Made by a program: the position numbers and the translations under genes. A stretch of DNA of 64,000 nucleotides from Enchytraeus crypticus (lineage: Eukaryota > Annelida > Clitellata > Enchytraeida > Enchytraeidae), in assembly GCA_905160935.1 (NCBI GenBank), contig CAJHZI010000208.1, positions 973,001 through 1,037,000 of the forward strand, given 5' to 3'. Positions 38,291 through 51,490 of the stretch are shown here, in pieces. The notes under the pieces are model-generated. The model did not search any database. It was not told where the DNA came from and worked only from the letters and a program-made list of their open reading frames with translations. Numbering within the stretch: the first letter of the stretch is position 1; every line of letters begins with the position of its first letter.

Positions 38291-39291
38291 TTGTGTAACA
38301 TTATTAGAACAGCAATAAATAATTTTGGAATATTGCTTGAAGATTCTCGGAGATGACATCTGACTTATTTCTTGAAAAAGAAAAAGGGTCCTTAACGGCA
38401 AAAAGTCTAGACTAATATAGAAATGAAAAGAGTATAAGTTCTTCATTTAAAAATCAATAAACAAATTATTCTCTGTAGTTTTGCTTCAACAGAAATTTTT
38501 CAACAGAACGTCGAAGAAGCAAGTCTGAAACCTTCTTTCGAAGTGAATATCTGGTCTTGATTGGCCGGAAATTGTGATTTAGTTAAATCAGATTCAAGTG
38601 TAATGGAAAATCGGAAGCAGGGCACTTATCTTAAACGGATCTCCGTTAGAACTCAATAAGGTGGAGTTATCGCGTTAGACAGGTACTGGGGATTCAACTG
38701 GACAACATTATAAGAGGTATCTAAGTCTCAATGGAAATTAAATGGAGATTGGGCTATTGCACTCCTTCTGAAATACAATAACTTAAAATAATTAATTTAA
38801 CAAAAGGCAACGAATACTTATAAACATAGTAAGGAAATGTGGAAATAACGAAAACTATAGAAAACAGAAACAATCATAGTAGAGCATGGGGTCGTCATGT
38901 ATGTAAACATAAGACCAAAAATATTTATAATAGTATACATCATTTCCTTATATCATTTTGCATTTTATCAAATTATTTGCGAAATTTGGAGCGCTTCTCC
39001 CTGCCGATAAAATTGACCGCTATTTTCAGTCATGTACCAGAGCTACCAAACAGGCGATATTGTGGGGAAAGTGACTGAGATAGATGAAATTAGCTAAATG
39101 GGATGTTAGTCCTTTGAGGGTAATGATTGAATACGGTACTGGACCGACTGATGTAAACACTCATCGTTATAGCTGTTATCAAAAACAGCAAACAGAAATC
39201 TGATTGAATTAGACTGTAAGTGATTTCAGCGCTGTTAAACATTCCTGTAAACTATAAATTTGCATGGCAAAGAGGTTAGAGCTACGCCTTT
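38291..39291. other. No gene recognised
   Basis: AT-rich; a 79-codon frame at 38.84-39.08 kb lacks supporting signals. Confidence 0.45.
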
Positions 39292-39531
39292 TAATGTCCC
39301 AATAGTATAGTAGTTAAAGACGTCAAGCAACGTCATGCAGTTTTAAATGACAGATCATGAGGTGAACTGAAATCTCATGAGTTCGTTTCCCAGACGCGCT
39401 GATTTGAGAATAAAATCACGTTCATTAACAGGATTGGTTACATGGGAAATGCACTAAAGTGCCAAACGATTTAAGCATGTGGTATTAAAAGTGACAGATA
39501 TCAACATAATTGATCATTTCATTATAATGCC
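39292..39531 (+). mobile_element. tRNA-derived SINE, family A
   Basis: The same order as the 30.8-kb copy: TGTCCCAATAGTATAGTAG, AACGTCATGCAGTTTTAAAT, GAGTTCGTTTCCCAG in the B-box place, TTAAAAGTGACAGATATCAA and CATTTCATTATAATG. It is more diverged than the 53-kb copy. Confidence 0.72.
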
Positions 39532-39626
39532 CATTTACTTTTTAGAGCGCTATAATATATACAGTATATGCACATATTTTACATTTAGCGAATTAGAGAA
39601 AAAAAGACAGTCAGGCAGACAAAGAG

Positions 39627-39668
<42 letters not shown>

Positions 39669-40020
39669 TAAGAAAGACAGTTAGAAAGAGGGAAAAGAGT
39701 GAGAGAAGATACCAATGAGACAATCAGTGTGATATATGAACAGAACAGAGATACACAGAAATTGAGACACCGAGAGAAAGAAACCAAGACAATAGAAATA
39801 GAAATTTCTAGATAAATTGATCGAGTGATTGATAATTTTGTAATATATAAAAATCTAATAATATCAAAATATAAGAATGATAAGTAAAATCAAGCACAAA
39901 CACTAGATAAATTTAAAATTTTCAAATAAAAATAACCTACCTAGTAATTTGTCATCAATTTTTTCATCAAAATTTTTAAAAATCGTTTGTTGTCCAAACT
40001 AAACTGACAAAAATAAACAC

Positions 40021-40246
40021 GCATTATAGTGAAATGATCAACTATGTAGATATCTATCACTTTTAAAACCACATGTTTAAACCGTTAGGAAATTTAGTCC
40101 ATTTTCCGTATAACTAGTCCAGTGAATGTCCGAGATTTTACTCTCAGATCAGCGCGGTTGGGATTCGAACCCGCGAAAGTTGAATTCACCTCAAGATCTG
40201 TCATTTTAAAACTTCATGACGTTACCCCTACGCTATGAGACATTCT
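40021..40246 (-). mobile_element. tRNA-derived SINE, family A, inverted
   Basis: This is the reverse complement of family A: GGGATTCGAACCCGCG is an intact B box read from the other strand, with CAGTGAATGTCCGAGATTTT and ATGACGTTACCC. It lies 489 bp from the 39.3-kb copy in opposite orientation. Confidence 0.75.
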
Positions 40247-40660
40247 AAATGTTACATTAAAGCTGTACATTTAGACTTAGCTTAGGGTTTAGGATTAGTC
40301 TAAATAACTAGTTAGATTAAGTTATAAATATTTGTTTACACTGAAGCTCTGACTCTCTTTACACCTTAGCGCGTGACTCAACAAAGCCTTCAACGAATTT
40401 CTTTTGACCGGATTTTTTCAAGTGTACTTTGTGACTCTAGAAACCGGAAGTTAGTTAATTGGGCAATCGGTTGTCAATGCAAAGAAGCTTTTTTACATTT
40501 TATTTCACATGATGAAAATTATTCGTAGATTGTGCCAAGCTCTGGAATTCTCATGAAGGTTGCAGTTTCTTGGTAATATGTTAGCACTTAATTCTGCTAG
40601 ACTTCGGTTCAAGACCATAGCAATCCTAAATAGTTACACAATAATCTTGTACGTGTAAAG

Positions 40661-40793
40661 GCTGGTAAAGCTAAGGTTAACGTCAGTTTTCTCACTCGAA
40701 AGCGATGTCAGTGACGGGCGAGCCCAGGATTTGAACCCAGAACCTACTGATCCGCGGTCGAGTATCTTACCGACTTCGCCACTGGCTCCAGCT
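40661..40793 (-). mobile_element. tRNA-derived SINE, family B
   Basis: Nearly identical to the 19.5-kb copy from GCTGGTAAAGCTAAG through CAGGATTTGAACCCAG to CCACTGGCTCCAGC on the plus strand. The high similarity implies a rather young pair. Confidence 0.74.
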
Positions 40794-40931
40794 AGTGGTA
40801 GACTATGCTAGCCTAGATCTATAAATTAAGTTTAAAATACTATTTTTGTACTGACACCACATGAAAACTCAATTGTGGAGCTAACAATAGACCACTGCTC
40901 AAGAATAACGCATTAACTCATTAAGGGTACA

Positions 40932-41325
40932 GCAGTGAAGAATATATAAGTGAAGAACACACAAGTGAAGAGAATAAAAGTGAAAAACACATCAGTGAAG
41001 AGTGCATCAGTGAAGAGCGCATCAGTGAAGAGCACATCAGTGAAGAGCACATCAGTGAACAGCACATCAGTGAACAGCATATCAGTGAAGAGCGCATCAG
41101 TGAAGAGAACATCAGTGAACAGCATATCAGTGAAGAGCGCATCAGTGAAGAGAACATCAGTGAAAAACACATCAGTGAAGAGCACATCAGTGAACAGCAT
41201 ATCAGTGAAGAGCGCATCAGTGAAGAGCACATCAGTGAACAGCATATCAGTGAAGAGCGCATCAGTGAAGAGAACATCAGTGAAGAGCAGACCAGTGAAG
41301 AGAACACCTGTGAAGTGCGCAGTGA
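40932..41325 (+). repeat. 15-bp minisatellite, about 26 copies
   Basis: Unit AGTGAAGAGCACATC with GCGCATC, CATATC and GAACATC versions that recur in blocks of three to four units. The 131-codon plus-strand frame and the 110- and 128-codon minus-strand frames are open only because the unit has no stop in those frames. Confidence 0.94.
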
Positions 41326-41936
41326 TAAGAACTATTAACTGCTGAAGGTTGCAGTTAAGCGGAAGCTGGATCGAACATTGAACTCATAATTTCCCGCATC
41401 AAAGGCAGACGTTTTCACCATTAGTGTTTCTCAATCATCCTGATGGTTAAATCCAAGCACGCTATGCATTCTAATCAAACCTCCAGAACATTGCTCAGCT
41501 ACCATACTGCGATCTAGAAAGCAGTGCGGAGTCATAAGTAAAAATAACGCCATTGTACTTATGAATTTACATCTCCTGGTCCATTCCTAATGAACGCGCT
41601 TAAGGCGATGTGTGGGGAGAATGTCGAGTGATACCTGTGTTGTGATTATATAGACCCACAGAACTTCTTGAAAAAGAAATAAATACAGATTGTTACTGCA
41701 TGGTTAGTTATATACCAGTAAATTACTGTTACCTTAATCTTTGTAACGGTAGCTCGAGTGTATAGAGTCGTCTTGAAGAGTAGCCTTGTGCTTCTGAACC
41801 TTGACGCTAAACACACTACCTCTTGAAAAAGGATCAGCAAACAAAATTAAAAGATGACGTCCAACAAGATCGTTTCGAGAAAACCTCGCAGATTATACGA
41901 AACCAACGAATACCATGAAAATCCAAATTGTGTAGA

Positions 41937-42121
41937 ATGAATGTTTATGAGATAATGGTGACATTGATTTTGTTTTCTACATTTCGTCTCTATTTTTTCT
42001 GCACTCCGGAAGCGCTTTGTATTTATTGTGCTAGATGGACGTCGATAGCTTCAGAACGTGAACTGTTATTTAAGTTGTTATTTTTCTATGTGGCAGCGAT
42101 GACTTTATTAATCGGTTCAAG
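41937..42121 (+). CDS. Possible membrane-protein exon ending at a consensus donor
   Basis: An ATG at 41937 starts 61 codons. Two hydrophobic stretches (around MVTLILFSTFRLYFFC and LLFKLLFFYVAAMTLLIG) flank a polar stretch with CIYCARWTSIASERE. The frame ends at TCAAG|GTAAGC, a near-ideal donor, and would hit TAA directly beyond it. Two candidate membrane spans would fit a multi-pass protein, but AT-rich noncoding DNA often yields hydrophobic frames, and I recognise no family. Confidence 0.2.
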
Positions 42122-45100
42122 GTAAGCTTCAGCTGCTGTGGCTGAAAATTTTGACCTTGTTTTCAATTCAATAAATAAAATAAAAACAATATGCAAAAAA
42201 TTAGCGCCCATATAGCCGATGCAAACACCCTCACAGCTGTTGTTCACAAGTTTCTGCAACTACACTGTATTATCCTGCTTGTATTTGTTAGCTCTTACTT
42301 TTTCGATCTTCTGAACAGATGGTGAAGTCTTAAAAAGATAATACACAAATACCAAGAGCGTAGGCCCAGCCTTTGAAACTTCAGGAGATAGCGTTGAAAA
42401 AATAGAAAGGGCATAAATTAGGAAGTAATAATATCGCTAAAGAATATAACGTGAATATTTCTCTGCCAATTTTATTAGTACCTTTTTAAGTTAAGTGGAA
42501 AAAATTAAAGACTGCTTTAGTCTTAGTCCGAAATTAAACTATATTGTGCATTTCTGCTATGCAAATTTATTATTATGCTACATTCTTTCTACAAATCAAA
42601 ACAGTCCTTCTACTCATCAAATGACAAATTATGAAACAGAAGAGGAATGAAGGATTATCGATGATGTTCTGGTCTGATATTGTAATAGATTAGCTGGTAG
42701 TCTCTGCCCCTTGATTCCTGAATCATTCATCATCATTGTTGGCATTAACTGTTGTTTGGTGCCTCACTGAAAGATACGCTGAAGAACTTAGTACATGTGA
42801 ATTTTATTTTCTAAAATGGTATCTTAGTCTCCGATAATGTATAATAACTCAAAAGCACGTTTAGAGCATGTCTATTTCTTTGTCATAAAGATACTGCAGA
42901 GTTGTGCTAATCAATGGTCTCGTTATCGGTTAAAGAATGCTCTGAACTTGCGTAAATAAATACTTATTTTTAAAATAAACTTAATTAACAGTCCAGAGTG
43001 TTTTCTTTTATATCCTGTAAAATTATAAATAACTTCACTATTTGTGCTTAGTCAATTCGACTATTACTAGGCTACACGAGTAGAAAAAAACGAAAGCAAT
43101 TCAAAATGATTCTCTTCCCAAAAAAAGACCAATTGCCGTCTTTTGCAAGTTATTTATCTAATAACCTTGTTAGCAAATTTAAAAAAACGACAGACTACGG
43201 ATCGGAATGAATGGCTTTGAACAATAATTACATATAAAGTCTCTTTTCACTTTACGGAAACAAAGAGCGATAGTGATATGTATAGGACATAGATAAAAGT
43301 TAAAAATCTATACTCATGATTAAAGGTACATCTTAGACGTTGTGATAGTATACATGTATATATCGTTGAACTCTGAACCAGCACACTTGATTTGGTCTAT
43401 CGTTCTTCATTAAGCTATTTGTCATTTGCAGTGATTATCATTTTCTTGTTGTCTGTAAACAATTTTCCATATGAGTGTAGAATTTAGCTTGGCTAGTAAG
43501 TTAACATATTCATCAAAATCAAGAGTAATTGTAGTGAATCTTGTCAAACCTTCGAACTACTGGTGATATTTCAAAATGCTGGTTTTGGCCAAAGGTAATT
43601 TTAACAGAATGAATCACGTATTGGTATAAGATCCACGTTCAACGTCTATTTTGTTTCTACGTTATGCTGTCAGACTCTATTGTCAGGGGATTGTAACCTG
43701 GTGGCTTCTTGCTCATCATTGGAGAGATCTACCAACTCTTCCACCGGCCGATACAAAGGTCTGTCTGATTCGAAATCGAACCTTGATCTATTGCATGGAT
43801 AGTAGCAACGCGGCCTTTATGCTAAAATACATTATATTGCTGAATTGAATCAATTCAGATACTAAATGGGCTTGGCAATATCGCATCTGAAATTTTTTCA
43901 AATTGAGAATAGATCAAGAGAAATCTGCATAAGTTCGCTAGTGGCGACCACTGCCGATGCTGAGAGAGGATGGTCCTCCTTAATTTTCATTTAATTTTGA
44001 GCAATGTCTCCATGGATTATGTTGTTAATAAAATCGCATGATATGGCCATGTGAGATAAAAACGCAACAAAAGTAAACTTTCAAGAGGTAGTTAGAATGA
44101 TATCAATATACTGCCTTGCTCACACAATATGTATTGCATGTGACAAATTCGACATTGCAATTAATAATAATTTCTCCGTGTACAACAAATCATTCATTAT
44201 ACATGTACATGTATATTCATCATAATTTTCCCTTGCATCACATTTTAGCTAGGATCGCGATAAAACGTTGATTATATATTGCATGTTTAAATTTGTCAAA
44301 TTACTTATTTCGCACCATACAAAAGAGGCATGAAGTTTGCAGCAGCTAAAACTAAATAATAGTAATAATGATATAAAAATTTAATATATAATATACAGCG
44401 TCACTTGATTCTGGGATATAGCATAATCTAACAGTTAATTACTGGTTGAAAGATGTCGGAATTAAGGATGGATTGTCAGGAGCCGGAAGTTAAAATCTTC
44501 TAGTCCGTCCGTTATGACTGAAACATCCCAGCACGAAATTGATTACTCAACCCAGAAACCTTGATAATATTGACGCTGGGCCTCAATCCTGCATCTGAAT
44601 CATAATAGTCTAGAGGAATGGAATCCAGACGTAATTGGAGCTACATGATATGACTTTTCTGACGGTATATGAAGGGTAATTAGCAATGTAGGCGGAAGAT
44701 ATTAGGCCCTTAGAGCCTTTTATTAGAATGATGAGATGCATTTGTAATCAGAAGAGTTTTGTTTCGAATATGTTAGGGCCTCTACCAATTTTTTAATACA
44801 TTTTGTTTCACTGAGAATGTATTTTATAATTCTTCTAGACATAAAATATTAGATGTATAAGCAAAATTAAAGAAGAAACGTTCTTGCGATTGGTTGTACA
44901 GATATACAACTACTGAATCCAATAAAACCCACAATACCGAGATTTTTTCTAAATCTGTTATAGAATAGTCCCTGCGATTGTAGGAGAAAATGTTAATAGG
45001 AAGACCGACATAAATTAGATTAACATATTTATAACGCATTTAACGAAGACACGCTCATTTGATAATGCATTCTAACGTTGAGATGCAAATTAAAACGATG

Positions 45101-45124
45101 GATTGAATCTCTTGAAAGACATTT
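42122..45124. other. No gene recognised
   Basis: AT-rich DNA without repeats of known family. 43650-43850 carries a GC-richer frame (TATTGTCAGGGGATTG) that I could not match to a gene or SINE. Confidence 0.45.
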
Positions 45125-45198
45125 ATGCCACACGCCTACCATAAAGTGCGAGAAAGAGAGATAATATGCCACCAACCTACCATAAGGAGCGAGAAAGA

Positions 45199-45244
<46 letters not shown>

Positions 45245-45362
45245 TAGAATATGCCACCAACCTACCATATGGAGTGAGAACGAGAGAGACAGAATATGCC
45301 ACCAACCTACCATAAGGAGCGAGAAAGAGAGAGAGATAGATAGAGAAATAGAGAGAGAGAAA
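45125..45362 (+). repeat. Array of a CCAACCTACCATA unit alternating with GA tracts
   Basis: Four copies of ATGCCACCAACCTACCATAA then GGAGCGAGAAAGAGAGA are separated by (GATA)/(GA) tracts of different lengths. Confidence 0.88.
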
Positions 45363-45635
45363 GGGAAAGGGAACAAGAAAGAGGATGGGAAATGCTCCAG
45401 CCGTTCAATATAACTGTCAGATCCTACAGTCTGGGATGGGTTCGATAAAAGTCGGCTGAACTCTCGCAGTGGTTTTCAGGGCAGACGACATTATGATGCC
45501 CTTTCCTCTCGGATGATGCTTAGGTGAGAGCTTAATTTTAGTGGAACTTTCTCAACCGCTTTAAAATTTACTCCTGAAACAATGATTAATCCTAAAAATT
45601 GTGAAATTATTCTAGTATTCGATGATTTTAAATTT

Positions 45636-45660
45636 CTTAAGCTCTCTCTCTTTCTCTCTC

Positions 45661-45725
<65 letters not shown>

Positions 45726-46090
45726 TTGTGCACAGCCCACACGCAGGTCCATATTATATTGAGATATTCGATCGCGGATCTGTGTGTGTGGGGTTCAAAT
45801 TTCGGGCTCTCTCGACACTGACATCGCTTTCGAGTGAGCAAACTGACGTCAACATTAGCTGTACTTTAGTTTTCTAATGCCTCCAATCTTCGCTGCCTCA
45901 GCTTTTCTATTCTTCCATTCGTCAGACTATGACCTATTTTAGTAAACTTTACCACCATAGAATGAGTCCTATCTAATTCCTTTTCCTATATTTCCAAATT
46001 CTATTGATAATTTGTGGGTCCAGTAATAGTTTCCATTCTTCTCCATAACCAAATCTCCAATATTTCTAATTTACTACTATCCCCCTTCCT
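45636..46090 (-). mobile_element. R3 LINE 3' fragment with nested SINE
   Basis: A CT/CTGT microsatellite (45636-45722) is followed by GTGCACAGCCCACACGCAGG, a diverged R3 terminus. After about 30 bp the match is interrupted by a tRNA-like SINE (about 45757-45875). It then resumes with AATGCCTCCAATCTTC and continues to about 46090, matching the plus-strand sequence at 37.99-38.09 kb. The LINE is therefore older than the SINE. Confidence 0.6.
45757..45875 (+). mobile_element. tRNA-derived SINE, family B, nested in an R3 LINE
   Basis: GATCGCGGATCTGTGTGTG, GGGGTTCAAATTTCGGGC and CACTGACATCGCTTTCGAGT identify family B in sense orientation. The A-box end is truncated. The flanks rejoin as R3 LINE sequence. 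Confidence 0.6.
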
Positions 46091-47230
46091 TAAATTCATA
46101 CATACCACGAACTATGGAAAATTTATTTCGACAGTGAGCTCCGATGCACGATTAACTGTCCAGGAGGCCGACAGTACATCTATTTGTTGTTGACTGACCT
46201 GAGTTTTGTACACAGGACATTTGCTTCCGATGTGAACACGCTTACCGTTCCGCTATATCTTCTTCCGAATATTTGCTTTCCCACCAATGTTTTTGTACAC
46301 ACAAAACACTGACTGGATAGCAACTTCAATTATTGCAGGTAGAAGCTAAAAGTAGTGTAGTTTGATATAATGGGCGGTAAAAAACTTATATCTTTTTTTC
46401 TTCGTTTACATTGTCTAATAATATTCTCTTTTTTAGAATACGTCAGACGTCTAAAGCCAATTTACACTTATAATATTAATAATAATAATAACAATAAAGG
46501 TTTAACGTCCGTTTCCTCATCCAGGGAAGATGTCATGGACGTCAGGAGATAATATTATATAATATAAATGAAATAATATTATATAATATTCGTGTTAGGA
46601 CATCAGCTTCTTACCGGAATTGATGCAATTGTACTGATACCTATACTGATACCTGGCTGTTTGACCTAGCTTCAAGTGATTATGGAATTCGTACAAGTGA
46701 CATAAATCACAGTTAGTCTGTTTGGCAGGTGTATGTGCTTCCAGCTGATTTGTTGAAATTCACTCGGTGACAGGCCAGGCTAAATATTTAACGAATTCCT
46801 CTTAAATTATTCAAACCGACTTCTCTCTTTGCGACCATCTAATTGACAAATGTAAGAATGCAGAAGAAATCTCTGATCGTAAAATCTCATGCTAACAAGA
46901 TATATGCTGCTCTGTTAATGCCTATCTTTTCACGATTAATAGAGTAATCGGTAGATCAATCAAATAACAATTATTTTATTGAAGTTATCCTGCATGACTA
47001 AATAGATAGACTTCAACTGCATGGTTTTGTTAATGGCTAAATATTAGTTTAAAGTAAACATTAGAAATTGATATTCTTTGAATTTGCTGGATATATATCG
47101 GTAACGGAGGAATCAGGGGCACCTCAAATCTGTTGATACACCATCGAGACCCCTAACAGTTGTGCCACACACTTAGCCTTTTGGCCTCTAGCCTAATATT
47201 TCTTCTCTCTCTTTCTTTCTTTCCTTCTTT

Positions 47231-47266
<36 letters not shown>

Positions 47267-50200
47267 GTCCCATTCACAGTCTGCTTTCAAGCTCCACAAT
47301 GAACCTCTATCGATCAACATGTGACATATGAATTAATGATTGAGCAAATAAATAAATAAATTAATTAATTAATTAATAAAGCAATGTAATCCCACCACAA
47401 CAGACATGCCTTATCCATATATTAATGTGGCCTTTGGCTTGGGAAAATATAGCTGTTGAGATGTTTTCCCTTTGCTTCCCTCAGTCTTGCTAATTCGCTT
47501 CGTAAGACACATGCAACTTACGGTTGGTCTGTTTCTTAGTGCTCCGAATACAACACGCGAGCCTAACAGCGAGTTCAAAACGCCGAATCTTAAAATTCTA
47601 TATTGTTTTACAGATGATAAATTTAAACTATACATTTACGAATAACTGGCTTAGTTTAGATACTTCTTTTAGTTAGAATAAAACTCTAACCAAATACAAA
47701 GAATGATTTAGTACTTAATTTATACCTTTTAGTACCTTATTTAATACCTTTATTACTTATATCTCTATCACTTATATCTCTCACTTATTGCACTTAATAC
47801 TAGTACTTTATAGAAATCACAAAATATGCATGGATTAATATTATTACTATTCAATTTGATCAGTAATTTATCATGTCATAAATTTATATTTATTTAATCT
47901 TAATTTTCTGCGATATGATCCTTTGACATTAAGTAGATTGTCTCTCAATATGTAACGTTTCTTTTTTATTAGATTAACTAAATTAACATCAAATACCGCC
48001 ATATTCTTTTCAGTTAGATTAAGTGACGTTCAATAGTTTAACAGTTACGAGTACCTAATTAAATTTAACTATTTCTTTTAATTGAAGAAGAGTTTAACTA
48101 AATCAACATGATGCAATATAATTTATGCTAAATCATGAGTTGTCTTGTATTATCTTTGAATTCTATTATTTTAGACGTAGCATTCTTAGCATTGTCTTAA
48201 GCATTTCTACATTATGCGAATTCTTAGCCCTATAGCAAAGCAGCGCTTTTCTCAATTCTCAAAAATTGAAAAGTCAGAATCTGAGCACAGTAAGAACGTT
48301 GCTGGAAGGTGTGGAAGCGAGCAGTGATGTATAATAGTTTTTGAGGCATGCCCATCTAAATCCGCCGCAGGCATTACTCAGGGTTGCTGAGGTTGGAAGA
48401 CGCAATTTCTGGCGGAAGTGAGGTATTTTTCCTGACACAGCTTGAATAATATATAAAATTAAATCGGTTCTTTAACAGAAATCACAGAGTTAGACGTATG
48501 TATCAATGAAAATGTTTAGCATCATTTCTCAACACACGAATTAAGTGATGAGGCGGAAGAAAATGTAGAAATTAGGGACCATATTTCCTTCTCCCCAAAT
48601 TCCAGCTGTTTCTTGGCCCTCAGACTGTGCAAGGTATTATATATCAATGCGTCGTTTAACCGCGGTAATTTTCAAGTCAAGGGGAACAAGTTGAACGTCT
48701 CAACCGGTTCGACGTAATAGCTGTGGATAAGATTGATTGAGATTAGAAAACATAAAATTATTAAGCGCGTGCCTGTACTCACCGAACACGATCAAGCGAA
48801 AGAGAAAAGCAGTTTTGTTAAAGATCAAAGGTTGCGAGTTAAAATTGGTTTAGAGTGAGATAGGGAAGCGGTGAAATATCTTTTTAGAAATTGCTGCTGG
48901 TTGTGACAAATATTGTGCAAAAAGAAAGTATTCCTTGAGTATCTGAAGCAGATGTGGTATAGGTTGCCAGTATATTCACAATATATTAGATCAGTAGCTC
49001 CATTTGTGAAGTTTTTCTTCGCCAGACAAATATGAAATTTAATTTTTTAACTAAATTATAACATTTGTAATTTGAGCGGTTTGCCCTTTGACGCTCATAA
49101 AGCATTGACCTTCTAAAATATCCTGTATTTGACTTCTGAAGTGGCATTTCTCAGCCATTTTCAATGTGCTTTTCCAGATTTCTACGTAACGTGTAACTTT
49201 CATTTAGATCACGAATCAGGAACTTCTCATATACATCGTAACTCCAGCAATATCTCAAATATCTGATCACTTGAACACGCATACATCCTCTCAAATACTG
49301 CAGCCTCGTCTTTCCGTTCTTCAAACTCTTTGGAATTTTTAAAACAAGTTAAATACAGAAAGCCTTTACTTAGGGCTAACTTTAAAGATTACAACTTTAT
49401 TAAAGCTAAGTTTAATGTATGATTAAAACTAAGTTAAAGTATGTAATAGTAACAACAATTTAGCACCAGCGACAGTCTGTAATAGTTTCGAAATAATGCC
49501 TTCCGCCTTATCAAGCGTGCCTGTTTCAAACTCAGCAAGAAGTTTTTCAAAATAAAGCCTCCTCTGTGGATATCACACCGGGTTGGAATGGAACTCACGA
49601 AGTTTTCATTCCTGATATCACACTGTATCAGATGTGCGGGCACGCATAAGGGATTATCTCATATAGATTATCTTGTGGAAATCTGCATTCATTCCCAATG
49701 TGATTCATATTATCCAGACATGCTAGCGAAAAATAAATATAAAATTAGCGAAATTTGCAACTGGGACATTTTCACTTGAGTGTGCTGCAGTTATAAAGGG
49801 GAAGATTTTAACTACAGCTGCCTTTTTCTCATAAATTAATAGTTAATTACTACTACACAGGATATGTTTAATTTGATAAATCATCATTTGATACATGAGT
49901 TATATCATCATAACTCATGCACTTACATTTACATTCGATTACTCAAAAACTGCAGCAACAAATACTTATTTAAAATTGATATCACTTCATTTTTTTCTTC
50001 GATATATTGTAGTAACCTATTAATCGCTTCAAAAACTTTTCGTTATCAATTTAATGTCAAAATTGGACAATAGATTGATGAAAATCTGACGACATCTGAA
50101 GAACGGAAATAAATGCAGAATGATGAGTGGTGCAGAGCAGTGGAAGAGGTTCTGCGAAACCAAACTATTATAAAAATTTAAAAGGTTTAATAACTGTAGA

Positions 50201-51269
50201 AATATTCTGAAGATTTGAAGAAAAGTGGCCATGAATATATTAAGTGCGCCAATGTATTGAAGAATCAGACGACTTTAGGTACAGAGCTTGTGATCAGATG
50301 AGATGGCTGTGAAGGCTGCTTATGATAGTAATATCAATAGTAAGATAAATAATGAATGTGATATATAATGAATGAGTGTTTTATGTCACCCTGACGATGT
50401 TGATGTGCAGTGTTGCTTGTTGTGAGGTAGGTTTATTTCATGCAAATATTTGTTAACGGATATATCTGACATCATCGTTGTAACAGAATAGGACTTTAAA
50501 CATTTATAATTCTAATTCCAGTTTCGGTTATTATAATTATAATTATTACTATTGTCAATACTATATTTATCATTAACTAGTCATAGACAAACATTACAAG
50601 TCCTTTAAATGTACTTCAGTTAATTTTATAATATTCTTAATTCATTGGTTTTAATTGTACTTCATTTAAAGCGAGCATCTAATTTAACTGAAATTCAGAT
50701 GCTTTTCTCGTTGACTTAAGAAATGTTCCTGACATAATCCTTTGCTGCAGAAACGTACGTTGAACCTTTATCATCTGTTTACAAATTACAACAATTAATC
50801 GTAGAGTTGATTTGCAAGCGACGATCGCTATTAATTTCAGTCATAATGTGGCAAGGTTTGATAGGAGTACTCTGAAACCGATCACTCGACCATGACGCTA
50901 GCGCATGGTCTCGCCTGGATGCAGCAGATACAAAAATCAATTGCATCGCTATATTCCTCGCATTCCACGTAATTACGCAGCGACAATGCGATTCTGGGAA
51001 GTCTAAATTAACCACACGCATCGTCTATGACTGCAGAGATGTGGTAAGGAATCGACGATATGGGACGTCTTAGCCTTTTTTATACTAGGTCACCTGATTT
51101 TTTTCTATAGTAATAAATGGTTCTCTTTAAATTGTTAGGTAAGAAAATTCAATTCAGTTTGGCAGTCAATATAGAGATACAGCTGATTTGTAAAAGCAGC
51201 ATACTGTTCGCAGAAATGCTACCGATATCAATACTGATAGATATTACGATTATCAGTTATTACTTGTAT
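46091..51269. other. No gene recognised apart from an R1 copy
   Basis: Includes an (AAT/AAC) tract at 46475-46497 followed by a possible family B SINE tail (GTTTCCTCATCCAGG). 50770-51060 is relatively GC-rich with a minus-strand frame but no convincing splice borders. Confidence 0.45.
47265..47562 (-). mobile_element. SINE-like repeat R1 with internal (TTAA/AAAT) expansion
   Basis: A CT tract (47211-47265) leads into CAGTCTGCTTTCAAGCTCC, GATCAACATG, then after an AT-rich insert CTTATCCATATATTAATGTG, GCTTGGGAAAATATAG and AATACAACACGCG. This is the R1 order. The insert (AATAAATAAATTAATTAATT) is absent from other copies. Confidence 0.6.
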
Positions 51270-51490
51270 CACATTATACCTATCACGTATAATCTCTATC
51301 GCTTATTAACTCTTCACCTATTATCTCTATTACTTATTATCTCTATCACTTATTATCTCTTCATTGACTATCTCTATCACTTATTTTTTATTACCTTTTA
51401 TCTCTATCACTTACTATTTCTATCATGTATTATTTATATAACTTATTATCTTTATCACTCATTAACATTGTCATCTATATCATTGAAAAT
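51270..51490 (+). repeat. 16-bp-type degenerate array (TTATCTCTATCACTTA)
   Basis: About 14 imperfect units of TATCTCTATCACTTAT. The Tyr/Leu/Ile-rich frame over it is repeat-derived. Confidence 0.85.

Noticed and set aside
40913-41345. Long open frames on both strands
   Set aside because: They come from a 15-bp tandem repeat with no stop codons in those frames; there is no start context, splice signal or domain.
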